64,000 nucleotides of DNA, from NCBI GenBank assembly GCA_016720145.1, contig JADJXV010000001.1, positions 372,001 through 436,000 of the forward strand. The letters run 5' to 3'. This stretch comes from Ignavibacteria bacterium. Its GTDB lineage: Bacteria; Bacteroidota; Ignavibacteria; Kapaibacteriales; UBA961. The position numbers and the translations under genes were made by a program. Under the pieces are notes generated by a model. It worked only from the letters and a program-made list of their open reading frames with translations. It did no database searches and had not been told where the DNA came from. Below, piece by piece: positions 9,374 through 19,088 of this stretch (positions are counted from its first letter, which is position 1; every line of letters starts with the position of its first letter).

Positions 9374-11420
9374 CTACATCACTTCGAGCATTTTTAAAGC
9401 AAAGCATTGTTGAAATGCAATTTCTTTGAGGTAATCAAATCGTCCTGATGCTCCGAAATGACCGGACTCCATTTGAGTTTTTAGTATAATCGTATTTGAA
9501 TCCGTTCTCGTTGAACGAATCTTGGCAATCCATTTTGCCGGCTCCCAGTACGATACTCGAGGGTCACTAAGTCCTGCAAGAGCAAGAATATGAGGATATT
9601 CTTGAGAAACGATATTTTCATAAGGAGAGTAGGAAAGCATATAATCAAAATACTGCTTTTCATTAGGATTTCCCCATTCTTCGTATTCGCCGACCGTAAG
9701 TGGAAGAGTAGCATCAAGCATAGTATTCATCATATCTACAAAAGGTACACCTGCGATGACTACTTTAAAGAGGTCAGGTCGCATATTGGTGATTGCCCCC
9801 ATGAGTAACCCACCGGCGCTTCTCCCTTCGGCAGCAATAAGCTTCGGTGAAGTATAGCTGTTTGAAATCAAATACTCAGCACATGTGATAAAATCATTGA
9901 ATGAGTTTTTCTTATTCAGCATTTTACCGGTATCATGCCACTGTTCACCCATTTCACCACCACCACGTACATGCGCCACAGCATAAATCACCCCTCGATC
10001 GATAAGATTAAAACGGGAAGAGGAGAAATAATCACTCATCGACATACCATAAGAACCGTAACCATAAAGATAGAGAGGATTCTTTCCATCTAGTACAGTA
10101 TCTTTTTTCATTACAATGGTTAACGGAATTTCTACTCCATCATGCGATTGTACAAAAACTCGCTCGAGAATATAATTGTCAGGGTTAAATCCTGGAATTT
10201 CTGTTTGCTTGCGCAGAGAGACTTCCCCGGTGGTAAAGTCATAATCTAAGACAGAATTCGGAGTAATTGGCGAACTGTAATTAAATCTCACAAAGCTTGC
10301 AGCCGGCATGAAATTCCGTCCTTGCGAAAGGGAATAGGTCACTTCATGAAATGGGATATAACGAATATCATTCGAAGTCAAATTCTGCACTCTTAAATGT
10401 TCGATACCTTTCGTAACCTCTAATGCAACGATATGATTATCAAATACTTCCATACCAAGTAGCTTTGTCTCCGGCCGATGTGAAATTAATTCAACTTGGT
10501 TATCGGGTGAATAATTACTGATAGGTGCTACTAACAGCTTGAAATTCTTCGCATTTTGGTTGGTATGAATATAAAAATTATTGTTGGCAGCATCGATTGA
10601 GTATTCAATTTCATGGATGCGTGGCGCAAACATTGTAAGTGAATCGCAGGCTTCATTAGCTTTAGCAAAGTAGCATTCTGATGTAGTCGCGCTGCCAATT
10701 GAAGCAAATATCATTGTATCGTCTTTGGATTTGTCAATCGAAATTGCATACGCTTCATCTTTTTCATGTAATAAGAGAACATCTTCAGTTTGAAGTGTGC
10801 CGAGAGTATGACGGAATACCTTGTAACATCGAAAGCTTTCATCAAGTTCTATATAAAGAAAAGACTTATTGTCATTGAGCCACACGACTGAACCATCAGT
10901 ATCGATCAGCAAATCAATATGAAGATCACCGCTCGATAATTCTTTGACAACAATTGTAAAATATTCTGAACCGGTCAGATCGTAAGAATAGGCAAGAAGT
11001 GAATGGTCTGGACTGATTTTGAGGGTACCAAGAGTAAAAAAAGGATGGCTTTCGGCAAGTATGTTTACATCAAGAATAATTTCTTCGGGAGCATTAAGTG
11101 ACAAAAATTTTCGACAATATATTGAGTATTGCTTGCCAACTTCGGTACGGGAATAATAAAAATAATCACCCATCACATCAGGGTAAGTCTCGTCTGTTTC
11201 TTTAATTCGTGAGCGCATTTCGGAATAGAGCTTCTCTTGCAAGTCTTTGGTTGGACTCATGATAGACTCAGTGTAAGCGTTCTCGAGTAGTAAATCATCA
11301 ATCACCTCGGGCTTTTCTTTGCCGCGAAGCCATGAATGGTTATCAATTAGAGTAATACCATGAATAGTGGTGGCGAGGGGAATTTTGGCAGCTATAGGGA
11401 GGTTGTATAGGTTGGGACAT
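9374..11420 (-). CDS. ptrB: Oligopeptidase B-like S9 serine peptidase (5' end frameshifted)
   Basis: Prolyl-oligopeptidase family enzyme: a beta-propeller lid followed by an alpha/beta hydrolase domain. It is expected to cleave short peptides after basic residues if it is a true oligopeptidase B. The catalytic Ser is in EGRSAGGLL, the Asp in GLSDPRVSYWEP and the His in ESGHFGASG, all in the last 150 residues. The uninterrupted frame begins only at a GTG at 11305. Upstream of it the same frame reads PIAAKIPLATTIHGITLIDN and then HSWLRGKEKPEV, the classic family N-terminus, but it has no start codon before its stop. An ATG at 11420 in another frame encodes MSQPIQPP, and deleting one C from the CCC at about 11397-11399 joins the two perfectly. 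I therefore annotate one gene with a 1-base insertion. Confidence 0.88.
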
Positions 11421-11503
11421 AATAATAAATAAGTGTTCTATAATTTAGTGTCTAAAGCGCGCGACTAACACGATTGTAGGGTTAAATGATTGTGCTGAAA
11501 TGC

Positions 11504-12058
11504 TTATTTTAGATCGGGGAAATAACTTAAAAAACACATATTTCCTGACAAACAGCCTTTTTTTACTCTTACGCCGTATAATAACATGATATGAGCAAAC
11601 ATTGTCTGTTCATTACCATCAACATTGAAATATTTTGATGTCAATTTTCCGGCTTTAATATCCTTTATTAACTTTGCTATCTTTAAAGGTTTACTATACT
11701 TTTCTAACTCATCTTTGGTATATTCTGGTTTAGGAATTAATCGTAAAGCACTATCAGCTGAAAACGTAAGGTAAAGATTCGGTAAGTTTTTGCAATCTAT
11801 ACGATAGTTCCAATCAGTATGTTCATAACATAACGCAACAAACAGAGCATTAGAATTCATACAGATTTCGTTGGTATCTATCGCAGTACCATTTAAGACT
11901 TTAATGACATTAACGACTACATAATCTGGTGCAGTACTAAATTCACTTAATACTGTGCACATCATTTTAACTAATTTTTTTTCGCTGGCTTTGGTTTGAG
12001 AAAAAGCAATGTTAATAGATACAATATATGTAGTTATAACAAATATTAACTTAAACAT
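11504..12058 (-). CDS. Exported protein of unknown function
   Basis: 184 residues with an N-terminal signal peptide (MFKLIFVITTYIVSINIAFSQ). The mature part contains six cysteines (MMCTVL, NEICMN, VALCYE, RIDCKN, GCLSGN, NMCFLS), which may form disulfides in the periplasm. I do not recognise a family. It stands alone between the oligopeptidase and the ABC-F gene, with an AT-rich upstream region and a weak purine stretch (AAAAAGG) before the ATG. Confidence 0.7.
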   Translation of the reverse strand: MFKLIFVITTYIVSINIAFSQTKASEKKLVKMMCTVLSEFSTAPDYVVVNVIKVLNGTAIDTNEICMNSNALFVALCYEHTDWNYRIDCKNLPNLYLTFSADSALRLIPKPEYTKDELEKYSKPLKIAKLIKDIKAGKLTSKYFNVDGNEQTMFAHIMLLYGVRVKKGCLSGNMCFLSYFPDLK

Positions 12059-12110
12059 TTAATACCTTTTTAAAGAAATTCTTTGTAGTATTAATTTGAT
12101 TCCTTGACTT

Positions 12111-14063
12111 TTACCCCAAATTTTCAAGCTGCTCGAGCAAATCTGTCCATATTGCCATTGCTTTATCTAGTTCGCCTCTTTTTGCTTGATACTGTTGAGT
12201 GACAAATGACGATTCTTTTTGATGAGTATAGAAGTCAGTTGCACTCATTTTCTTTTCAAATTCAGCGACGGCAGCTTCGATAGTTGCTATTCTTGACTCT
12301 GCATCCACTATACTTTTTTCGATGGCACGCTTTTCTTTATCTCTTCGTTTTTGGTCATCTCTGTCGTATTCATTGGGCTTGATAACCTGTTTTACTTCAA
12401 CCTTAGGTGGGTTGTTTCGTGCATCTCGTTTTATTTCTAATTCTCGTAAAGAATCAATTTGACGTTCTTTCAAGAAGTCATAGACATCACCCGAATATTC
12501 TTTGATTTTACCCCCTTTAAATTCAACCACTTTATTGGATAATCCCTGCAAGAAATCTCTATCATGAGATACAACTATCATTGCACCATCATAATCCATA
12601 AGTGATTGTTTTAAGACATCTTTCGCCCTCATATCCAAGTGATTGGTAGGCTCATCCAATACTAGAAAATTGATTGGCTCGAGTAATAATTTTGCGAGTG
12701 CTAATCGTGACTTTTCACCACCGGAGAGCACTTTTACTTTCTTAAACACAGCATCTTCACTGAATAAAAAAGCACCAAGAAGATTGCGAATTCTTGTTCT
12801 CATCTCACCGGTAGCTGCATGATCAATAATTTCAAATACTGTCGCATTACCGTCCAAGCTTTCTGCTTGATGTTATGCGTAATAACCAATTTTTACATTA
12901 TGACCGAGCTTGAGCTGACCTGCCTGATATTCTTCAAGTCCGACTAAGATCTTGGAAAACGTCGTCTTACCTTCGCCGTTTTTACCTACAAATGCTACTC
13001 TGTCACCACGTTCGAGTCCAAAGTCAAGTCCATTTAAAATCACTTTATCGCCATAAGATTTGACTAAGTGTTCAGTCTCGACTACTACCGAACCCGACCG
13101 TGGAGCCGGTGGAAATCGAAAACGAATCGCGGACAAATCTTCTTCTTCGAGCTCAATACGATCTATTTTATCGAGTGCTTTTACTCTGGATTGTACACGG
13201 GAAGCAAGGTTCGCTTTCGAACGAAACCGTTCTATAAATGCTTCGGTTTTAGCAATTTCCCGTTGTTGATTGGTGTAAGCTGACAAATTCTGATCACGTC
13301 TTTCCTGTCTGAGCACAAGATAGCGTGAGTAAGAAGTAGGATAGTCTTCGATATTTCCATTGGTAATTTCAATAGTTCGATTAGTGACCGTATCGAGAAA
13401 AATTCTATCGTGAGACACGAGCACGACTGAACCCTCATACGTCTTCAAATACTCTTCAAGCCATTGAATTGATTCGATATCCAAGTGGTTAGTCGGCTCG
13501 TCAAGCAGGATACAATCCGGCTTGCGAAGGAGGATTTTGGCGAGCTCGATACGCATTTGCCATCCGCCGGAGAATTCATCGACGAGGCGAGAAAGGTCAT
13601 TTTCGACAAATCCAAGTCCGGTGAGAATTCGTTGAATATCACCTTCCATAGTGTAGCCACCATGAAATTCAAAGTATTCATTCGCTTCACCAAGCTTGTG
13701 GAGCAAATCACTGTAAGCATCTGATTCGTAATCGGTTCGAGTGCCAAGCTGATCGGAATAATCATGGATTTTACGTTCGAGTTCGACGAGCTCTGCGAGT
13801 GCAGTTTTGGTCTCTTCATAGACCGTTTTACCAAGACGAGCTTCGATATCTTGCGATAGATAGCCAACGAGAAAATTATTGGGCTGTGATACGACGCCGG
13901 TTTCGGGTTCTTGTTCACGAGCAAGTATTTTGAGAAGCGTAGATTTACCGGCACCATTTTTACCAACAAGACCAATTCGGTCACGAGTGCCGATAGTAAA
14001 TGAAATATCATCAAAGAGATAATGACCGCCGAAATGAACAGAAAGATGGGAAATTGCTAACAT
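12111..14063 (-). CDS. ABC-F family ATPase with an internal in-frame TAA
   Basis: Soluble duplicated ATPase of the ABC-F class, which acts on ribosomes as a translation or antibiotic-protection factor. Domain 1 has GKNGAGKST, SGGWQMRIELAK, LLDEPTNHLD and VLVSHDR. The linker holds the charged helical arm; domain 2 has GKNGEGKTT, LSGGEKSRLALAK, VLDEPTNHLD and VVSHDRDF. A charged coiled-coil tail follows. At 12873-12875 the reading frame contains TAA: it reads IGYYA, stop, HQAESLDGNATVFE. Homologues normally have Gln at this site, and CAA to TAA is one transition. The frame is unchanged on both sides, so this is a nonsense codon or base error, not an indel. If real, the downstream half could restart at a TTG at 12857. 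Confidence 0.9.
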
Positions 14064-14120
14064 GAGGAATAATAAAGTGTAGGAATGTCAATGTAAATAT
14101 GAGGAGATAAATGTAAATAT

Positions 14121-14575
14121 CTATTTAATTTCTAAGCTTGTTGCTACAAACACAGGCACTCGTTGATCACCAAGCAATGCCGTAGTTTCTGCTTCACTTT
14201 TTCCGGCATTTTCAGAATACTCGCGGGCATCAGCTTCGCTGGTAAGCTGTTCAGAAACAATACCTTCGAGTATTATTTGTTTTGATCCCAAATCCATCGG
14301 GGCCGCAAAATCTTTGTTTTAATCGTTACACGTAGCTTTTCTTTACCATCGGTCACGATCAGCCAGCAACCTTCGCTTTGACATACGCGGTAGCATTCAC
14401 CTTCTACTCTAAGTACACGGTCGAAATTAGCAGGCTTTGTCGCTTCTGTAACTGTTAGTGTTTTATCAGAATTAACAGTAAAAGGAACACCGAATATTTT
14501 ATTATCTTTCGAGCATGACAGCAAAGTTATCAACGAGAAAGATACTATCAATGATTGTAACTTAAATTGACGCAT
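14121..14575 (-). CDS. DUF4920 domain lipoprotein (frameshifted)
   Basis: Small periplasmic lipoprotein (signal peptide with lipobox LITLLSC) carrying the DUF4920 OB-fold-like domain: VEGECYRVCQSEGCWLIVTD, then VTIK. The N-terminal frame stops at 14273. The family's C-terminal half continues in another frame as KDFAAPMDLGSKQIILEG, then SEADAREYSENAGKSEAE, ending at 14121. Adding one A to the AAAA run near 14323-14326 fuses them into about 150 residues, the usual size. The two Cys in VCQSEGC are family-conserved. It is the gene upstream of the ABC-F gene on the same strand, 57 bp away. Confidence 0.82.
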
Positions 14576-14583
14576 AGTAAAGT

Positions 14584-14607
14584 AAAAAGCCCAACGTGAA
14601 GTCGGGC
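14584..14607 (-). terminator. Intrinsic terminator on the minus strand
   Basis: GCCCGAC, a 5-base loop and GTTGGGC (one G-T pair) followed by TTTTT on the minus strand. It lies upstream of the DUF4920 start, so it must end a transcript that begins between about 14610 and 14974, where no protein gene is visible. Confidence 0.65.
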
Positions 14608-14720
14608 GGGTTTCTCGGAATGTAGGTCTTATGCAGAGCCGTTACTGCGGCTATTGACTCAGAACTTGTTTATTCGAATAGCGGTTGGATATTTTCCGCG
14701 TGCAAAAATACAAATATTGT
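14608..14720 (-). ncRNA. Candidate small RNA ending at the 14.6-kb terminator
   Basis: The 400-bp gap 14576-14974 holds no convincing ORF, but a minus-strand intrinsic terminator sits at its left side. Reading leftward, TATTTTTG (near 14706-14699, fitting the Bacteroidota -7 pattern TAnnTTTG) precedes about 110 bases containing hairpins, including GCCGCAGTAACGGC. Size and position would suit a 6S-like or other short RNA. I do not recognise a family and see no SRP-RNA or tmRNA signature. The remainder of the gap shows nothing I can name. Confidence 0.3.
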
Positions 14721-14974
14721 GCTAAATTAGCGGTGATTTATTTGAGTGTACTTCTTTGTACAACGTGCTAACCTATTGTATTTGAAATACGTTGATTAAT
14801 TGAGAAGGTAATAAATCATGCTCCTGAAGTTGAGATATTATAGCCCTATGTAATCGATGAATTGTAGACATTGCGAACACTTCCAATTTGATATGTTATG
14901 GGAGTACAAGTTCAGCCTGATTTGGCGATTTTTGGAAAGAATTCATACAATTATACCATAACTCACGTAACAAT

Positions 14975-15367
14975 ATGAAAATAGTAAAATTATATACGGT
15001 CATCATTTGCTTGCTTCTGTCGTCATGCTCGATTGAAGAACCGGAGGGAACCGTAGAGATCACAGATATAGTAATTGGTACAGGGGCTGAGGCAACCAAT
15101 GGTAAAACCATTACGGTGCATTATGTTGGTACACTTACTAATGGCTCTAAATTTGACTCCTCTCGCGACCGACTAACGCCTTATACATTTGTTTTAGGTG
15201 CTAGACAAGTAATCCAAGGGTGGGAAGAAGGAATCCCTGGGATGAAAGTAGGCGGCAAACGTAAGCTTGTCATATCTCCTGCATTTGGATATGGCAGCAG
15301 AGCACAATCGGGAATTCCAGCAAATTCTACTCTAATTTTTGAAGTTGAACTGCTCAGTGTTAAATAA
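14975..15367 (+). CDS. FKBP-type peptidyl-prolyl cis-trans isomerase lipoprotein
   Basis: 130 residues: a lipoprotein signal with lipobox LLLSSCS (Cys about 19), then one FKBP domain. Hallmarks are ITVHYVGTLTNGSKFDSS, FVLGARQVIQGWEEGIPGM, and GGKRKLVISPAFGYGS with IPANSTLIFEVELL. The active-site Tyr, Phe-Asp, Val-Ile and Trp residues are all present. It would catalyse proline isomerisation during folding of exported proteins, anchored in the periplasm. It is 14 bp upstream of the GlmU-like gene on the same strand and probably cotranscribed with it. Confidence 0.93.
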   Translation: MKIVKLYTVIICLLLSSCSIEEPEGTVEITDIVIGTGAEATNGKTITVHYVGTLTNGSKFDSSRDRLTPYTFVLGARQVIQGWEEGIPGMKVGGKRKLVISPAFGYGSRAQSGIPANSTLIFEVELLSVK

Positions 15368-15381
15368 TTATTACAGTTACT

Positions 15382-16621
15382 ATGGCTTATTCAATCCTCC
15401 TTGCCGAACCTCAGTCTGTCAATAATCTCTATCCTTTCTCCTTGCTTCATTGCGCCTGGGAGGTGCGATGCGGTGCATTAAAATTATACGAAAAATTTGA
15501 AAAACGATTCCCTAATAACCCATTATATTATATGGGGCGTACAGCTCATTTGGCCTCTTTTGTTTCAAGGCACAAGCCACCGATGCAAGAGTATCTCACC
15601 GGAAATATACTCATCGTGAATGCAACACTTTTACTTACATCTGAAGTTCAGAAAAATATCGAATTGAACATCAGTGAGTCACCTGAAATTCCAGTTGTAT
15701 TCACTTCAAATGATATCCCTTTCGCTTATTATTTACCGGAAAATGATTATACATTTCAACCGGCATCGAGTTATTTCGAAGCTTTTACCGAACATCCACT
15801 ACTAAACTCTTCTCAAACAATTGAAGTAAATGCGCTATTAATTAATTATCTCTGGAATGCTTTAGAATACAATGGAATAGCCATAGTTGACGATGCACCA
15901 CTTTTCAAGGAATTCGAACCGATGAAAAGCAGTCCTCAGGCAGGTGTGTACGTCGAGAATCCGGATGGAATGAGAGCCGCTGAAAACTGTTCAATTTCTC
16001 CGGGTGTCGTACTTGATGCCACAGATGGTCCAATTATACTTGGTAATAATGTTCGGATCATGGCTCAGTCAACAATCGTAGGTCCTTGCTATATAGGAGA
16101 TAATTCTATCGTTAAAATTGGTGCTAAAATTTACCAGAACAGTAGTATCGGTGAGTGTGTGTAAAGTCGGTGGGGAAGTTGAAAATTCAATCATTCATGC
16201 TTACTCAAACAAGCAACACGACGGTTTTCTTGGGCATTCCTACATCGGTGAATGGGTGAATCTTGGAGCCGATACTAATACGTCCGATTTGAAAAATACG
16301 TATGGACTCATCAGTGTAATCATTCAAGGAAAAAAGGTAGAAACAGGGAACATGTATCTCGGATTATTGTGCGGCGATCATACAAAATGTGGGATTAATT
16401 CTATGTTTTCGACCGGTACAGTTGTTGGTATTTTTGCTAATATTTTTGGAGCAGGATTCCACCCAACTGTCATTGATTCATTTAGTTGGGGTGACAATAG
16501 AACACAATATAAGATTGATAAAGCAATAGAAGTAGCTGAGACCGTCATGAAGCGCCGTCATCGAACACCAACTACCGAAGAAATAGCGCTGTGGAAAACA
16601 GTTTTTAGCACAATTTCCTGA
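15382..16621 (+). CDS. GlmU-like sugar-nucleotidyltransferase family protein (frameshifted)
   Basis: Protein of about 412 residues of the Bacteroidota 'GlmU family' type: a divergent N-terminal nucleotidyltransferase region (MAYSILLAEPQSVNNLYPFS) and a C-terminal left-handed beta-helix with hexapeptide repeats (IILGNNVRIMAQ, VGPCYIGDNSIVKIGAK). The first frame stops at 16164 after SSIGECV; the helix continues in another frame as CKVGGEVENSIIHAYSNKQH and runs to 16621. Removing one base from the GTGTGTGT tract near 16151-16159 gives IGEVCKVGGEVENS, matching the family. The likely role is activation of a sugar phosphate for cell-envelope synthesis; the substrate is not deducible. Confidence 0.85.
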
Positions 16622-16688
16622 AATTTCGTAAATTGCAAATTATCTACTAACAAATTCAGTATTCATTTATTCCGTAAGGATTTATATC

Positions 16689-19011
16689 ATGAAAAAACAT
16701 ACAATATGGATGTCGATTGCCGGCATTCTTTTAACAGCTTCTTTTCAGTCCACTACAGCAAGTGAGACGACCAAAGTTCAGTCGAATACGCCGTCTAAGG
16801 GAATTAGAAATTCCAATATTTCAAAAACTACGAATAGTGGAGAAATTCCAAAATACTTCAACCAATCTCCACATTAACGACAGATATTACAAAATTGCAT
16901 CTGGTGCAACCTGCTCCCAATCCACCGGTTATGGTGATGCCTGATAATACTACAATAGTTAAACCCGCCTCGAACCCACCGGTGATGGTGATGCCGGAAA
17001 TGTATAACAAAAATAAAAGTGAGAAAACTCTCGCTCCTACTGCTACACTTTATTCACACGGAGATCCCACCCCCATCGAACAAGTATTACTTGAATATAT
17101 CAATCGTGCGAGAGCCAACCCTAAAGACGAGGGCATTCGTATTTACAACACAACAGATCCTTATATTTTAAGTAATGCAAGTCGATGTGGTGTAAACATG
17201 AAGACCGTACGTGATGAATTTGCAACGTATCCTGTAAAACCTCCAATTGCTTTTAATAAGAATATAATTACTGCTGCTCGATTACATTCAGACTGGATGG
17301 TTGAAACTGGAATCATGGATCATGTGGGGAGGAATGGTAGCACTTTTTCTCAGAGAATGGTAGCAGCCGGATATACCAGTACAGGTGCTTCAGGAGAAAA
17401 TATCTTTAAAGACGCTAGAGATCCTTGGTTCTCACATCTTGGCTTTCAAATAGATTGGTGCAACCCTGATCTTGGTCATCGTCAGAATATCATGAATTTT
17501 AGTGGTGGAGCATACAAAGAAATGGGAATTGGAGTGACGCCACATTCAGGCATGATTGCAGTTACGCATGACTTCGGTAGTCAGTTGAATTCTTTCATTT
17601 GTGGTGTAGTGTATAAAGATAATAATAACAACAACTTCTATGATATTGGCGAGGGTCTTTCGGGTGTTACTATCACAGCTTCCAAGGGTAATTATTATGC
17701 TGTAAGTTCCACTTCCGGTGGATATGCAATTCCCGTTGAACCCGGAACAACAGGCTCCGTTACTATTGAAGCTAAAGGCGGAGCACTTGGCTCGACAGTC
17801 GTTAAGAATGCAGTCCTCTCAGGTCAAAATGTGAAAGTAGATTTCACATCTCCTCTCCCAGGTCAAGTCTCACTCGAGTATCCAGGTTTATCAGCAGTAC
17901 TCACACAAAAAGCTGTGACGTTTAAATGGTTCAAGAGTCCTGGAAATGTGTCGGATATTGGTTCGAACTTTCCGATAATGAAGACTTTACGAATCCTTTA
18001 GTTTCTGACCAAACATTGACTGACACTAGCATTAATGTTCCGAACTTGAAAAACGGCACCATGTACTACTGGCGCGTAAAAGCTCAAACCGGTGCAGGTT
18101 GGGGAGATTTTTCCTTCGTTAATGACTTTTCGATCGGAATTGTGCCAGATAAAGTGGAAATAACTTCTGAGAATATTACAGTAATTAACAAAGACACCTA
18201 TACTATTACATGGAAAAAAGGTGATTCTACAGTAACTAGATATCTCGTTCAATTGGCAACCGATGATTATTTCATTGAGGGCTATATGAATGTAAATGAT
18301 TCATTTGTCGTAAATACTAGTTATACTTTTACTAATATAAGCTATGATTCATCATATTATTATCGCGTTGCTGCCATGAATGATGCGATGTGGAGTGAGT
18401 TTTCAGAGCAACGTCAATTTAGCAGAGTGCAATTACCCGATCAAGCTAAGCCCGTTTATCCTGTCGATAAATTCGTAACGAAAAACCCGGGAGTACGATT
18501 TGGCTGGATGGCAGATCCTGACCCTGATGCCTATTATTCGTTAGAAATTGCCAAAGATTCTGCAATGGTACAAAATATATTTATCGATGCGACAATAATT
18601 GACACTTTTAAAATGGTATCGGTACTCCAAAGAGGGAATACATATTACTGGCGTGTGAGAGTTAGCAATATCAATGGTTGGGGTGAGTACAGCCCAATTC
18701 GAACACTTGAAATTCAAAATCCAGGTGGGGTTCATGAAGATTACATCGCGCAAATGGTTCATCTTACCGCTAGTCCGAATCCTGCTTCCGGTGATGTAAC
18801 AATTTCGTTCGATTTACCAACATCGCAAAAAGCATCACTTTCTATACTCAATCCTCTAGGACAAACTATAGCTACACTCGTCGACGGATTCCAAAATAGT
18901 GGTAATCAAGCCTATATCTGGAACGCAAGCGATAATGCACAAGGTGTTTATTATTATCAACTTAGATTTGGTAATTCAGTGCTGACGTATCCGATTGTTC
19001 TTGTGAAATAA
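16689..19011 (+). CDS. CAP/SCP-domain protein with fibronectin-like repeats and T9SS C-terminus (two frameshifts)
   Basis: Secreted protein of about 773 residues. Order: signal peptide (MKKHTIWMSIAGILLTASF), a low-complexity segment with two copies of NPPVMVMP, a CAP/SCP domain (LLEYINRARANP, AARLHSDWM, SGENIF, HRQNIM), a SdrD/Cna-like domain (GVVYKDNNNNNFYDIGEG), three fibronectin-III-like modules each with TYYWRV-type motifs, and a T9SS type A sorting domain (NPASGDVTISFDLP to the end). The three pieces lie in three frames. They join if one base is restored in the A run near 16850 and one near 17951, so I treat them as one gene. AAGGA lies 9 bases before the ATG, and a terminator follows the stop. 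Confidence 0.85.
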
Positions 19012-19030
19012 TCAGATAAATTCGATAACA

Positions 19031-19067
19031 AAAGGGCGATTTTCCAGATGGAAAATCGCCCTTTTTT
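19031..19067. terminator. Bidirectional intrinsic terminator
   Basis: Perfect 12-bp stem GGGCGATTTTCC / GGAAAATCGCCC with loop AGAT (stem 19034-19045 and 19050-19061), followed by six T on the plus strand and preceded by AAAA, which gives a T run on the minus strand. It separates the plus-strand CAP gene from the convergent arginine decarboxylase gene. Confidence 0.92.
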
Positions 19068-19088
19068 ATGACAACAAATTAGTTATTC

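Noticed and set aside
12873..12875. Genetic code change (TAA read as Gln)
   Set aside because: Neighbouring genes with conserved C-termini (for example the ABC permease, FKBP) end at TAA as expected.
13445..14014. Second minus-strand ORF of 189 codons inside the ABC-F gene
   Set aside because: Shadow frame of the first ABC-F domain, which carries all the ATPase motifs.
14640..14700. tRNA gene
   Set aside because: A TTCGAA-like stretch is present, but no acceptor, anticodon or D-arm pairing can be built around it.
16762..16944. Separate small gene of 60 codons
   Set aside because: It overlaps the CAP gene's N-terminal region out of frame and lacks any start signal or similarity.
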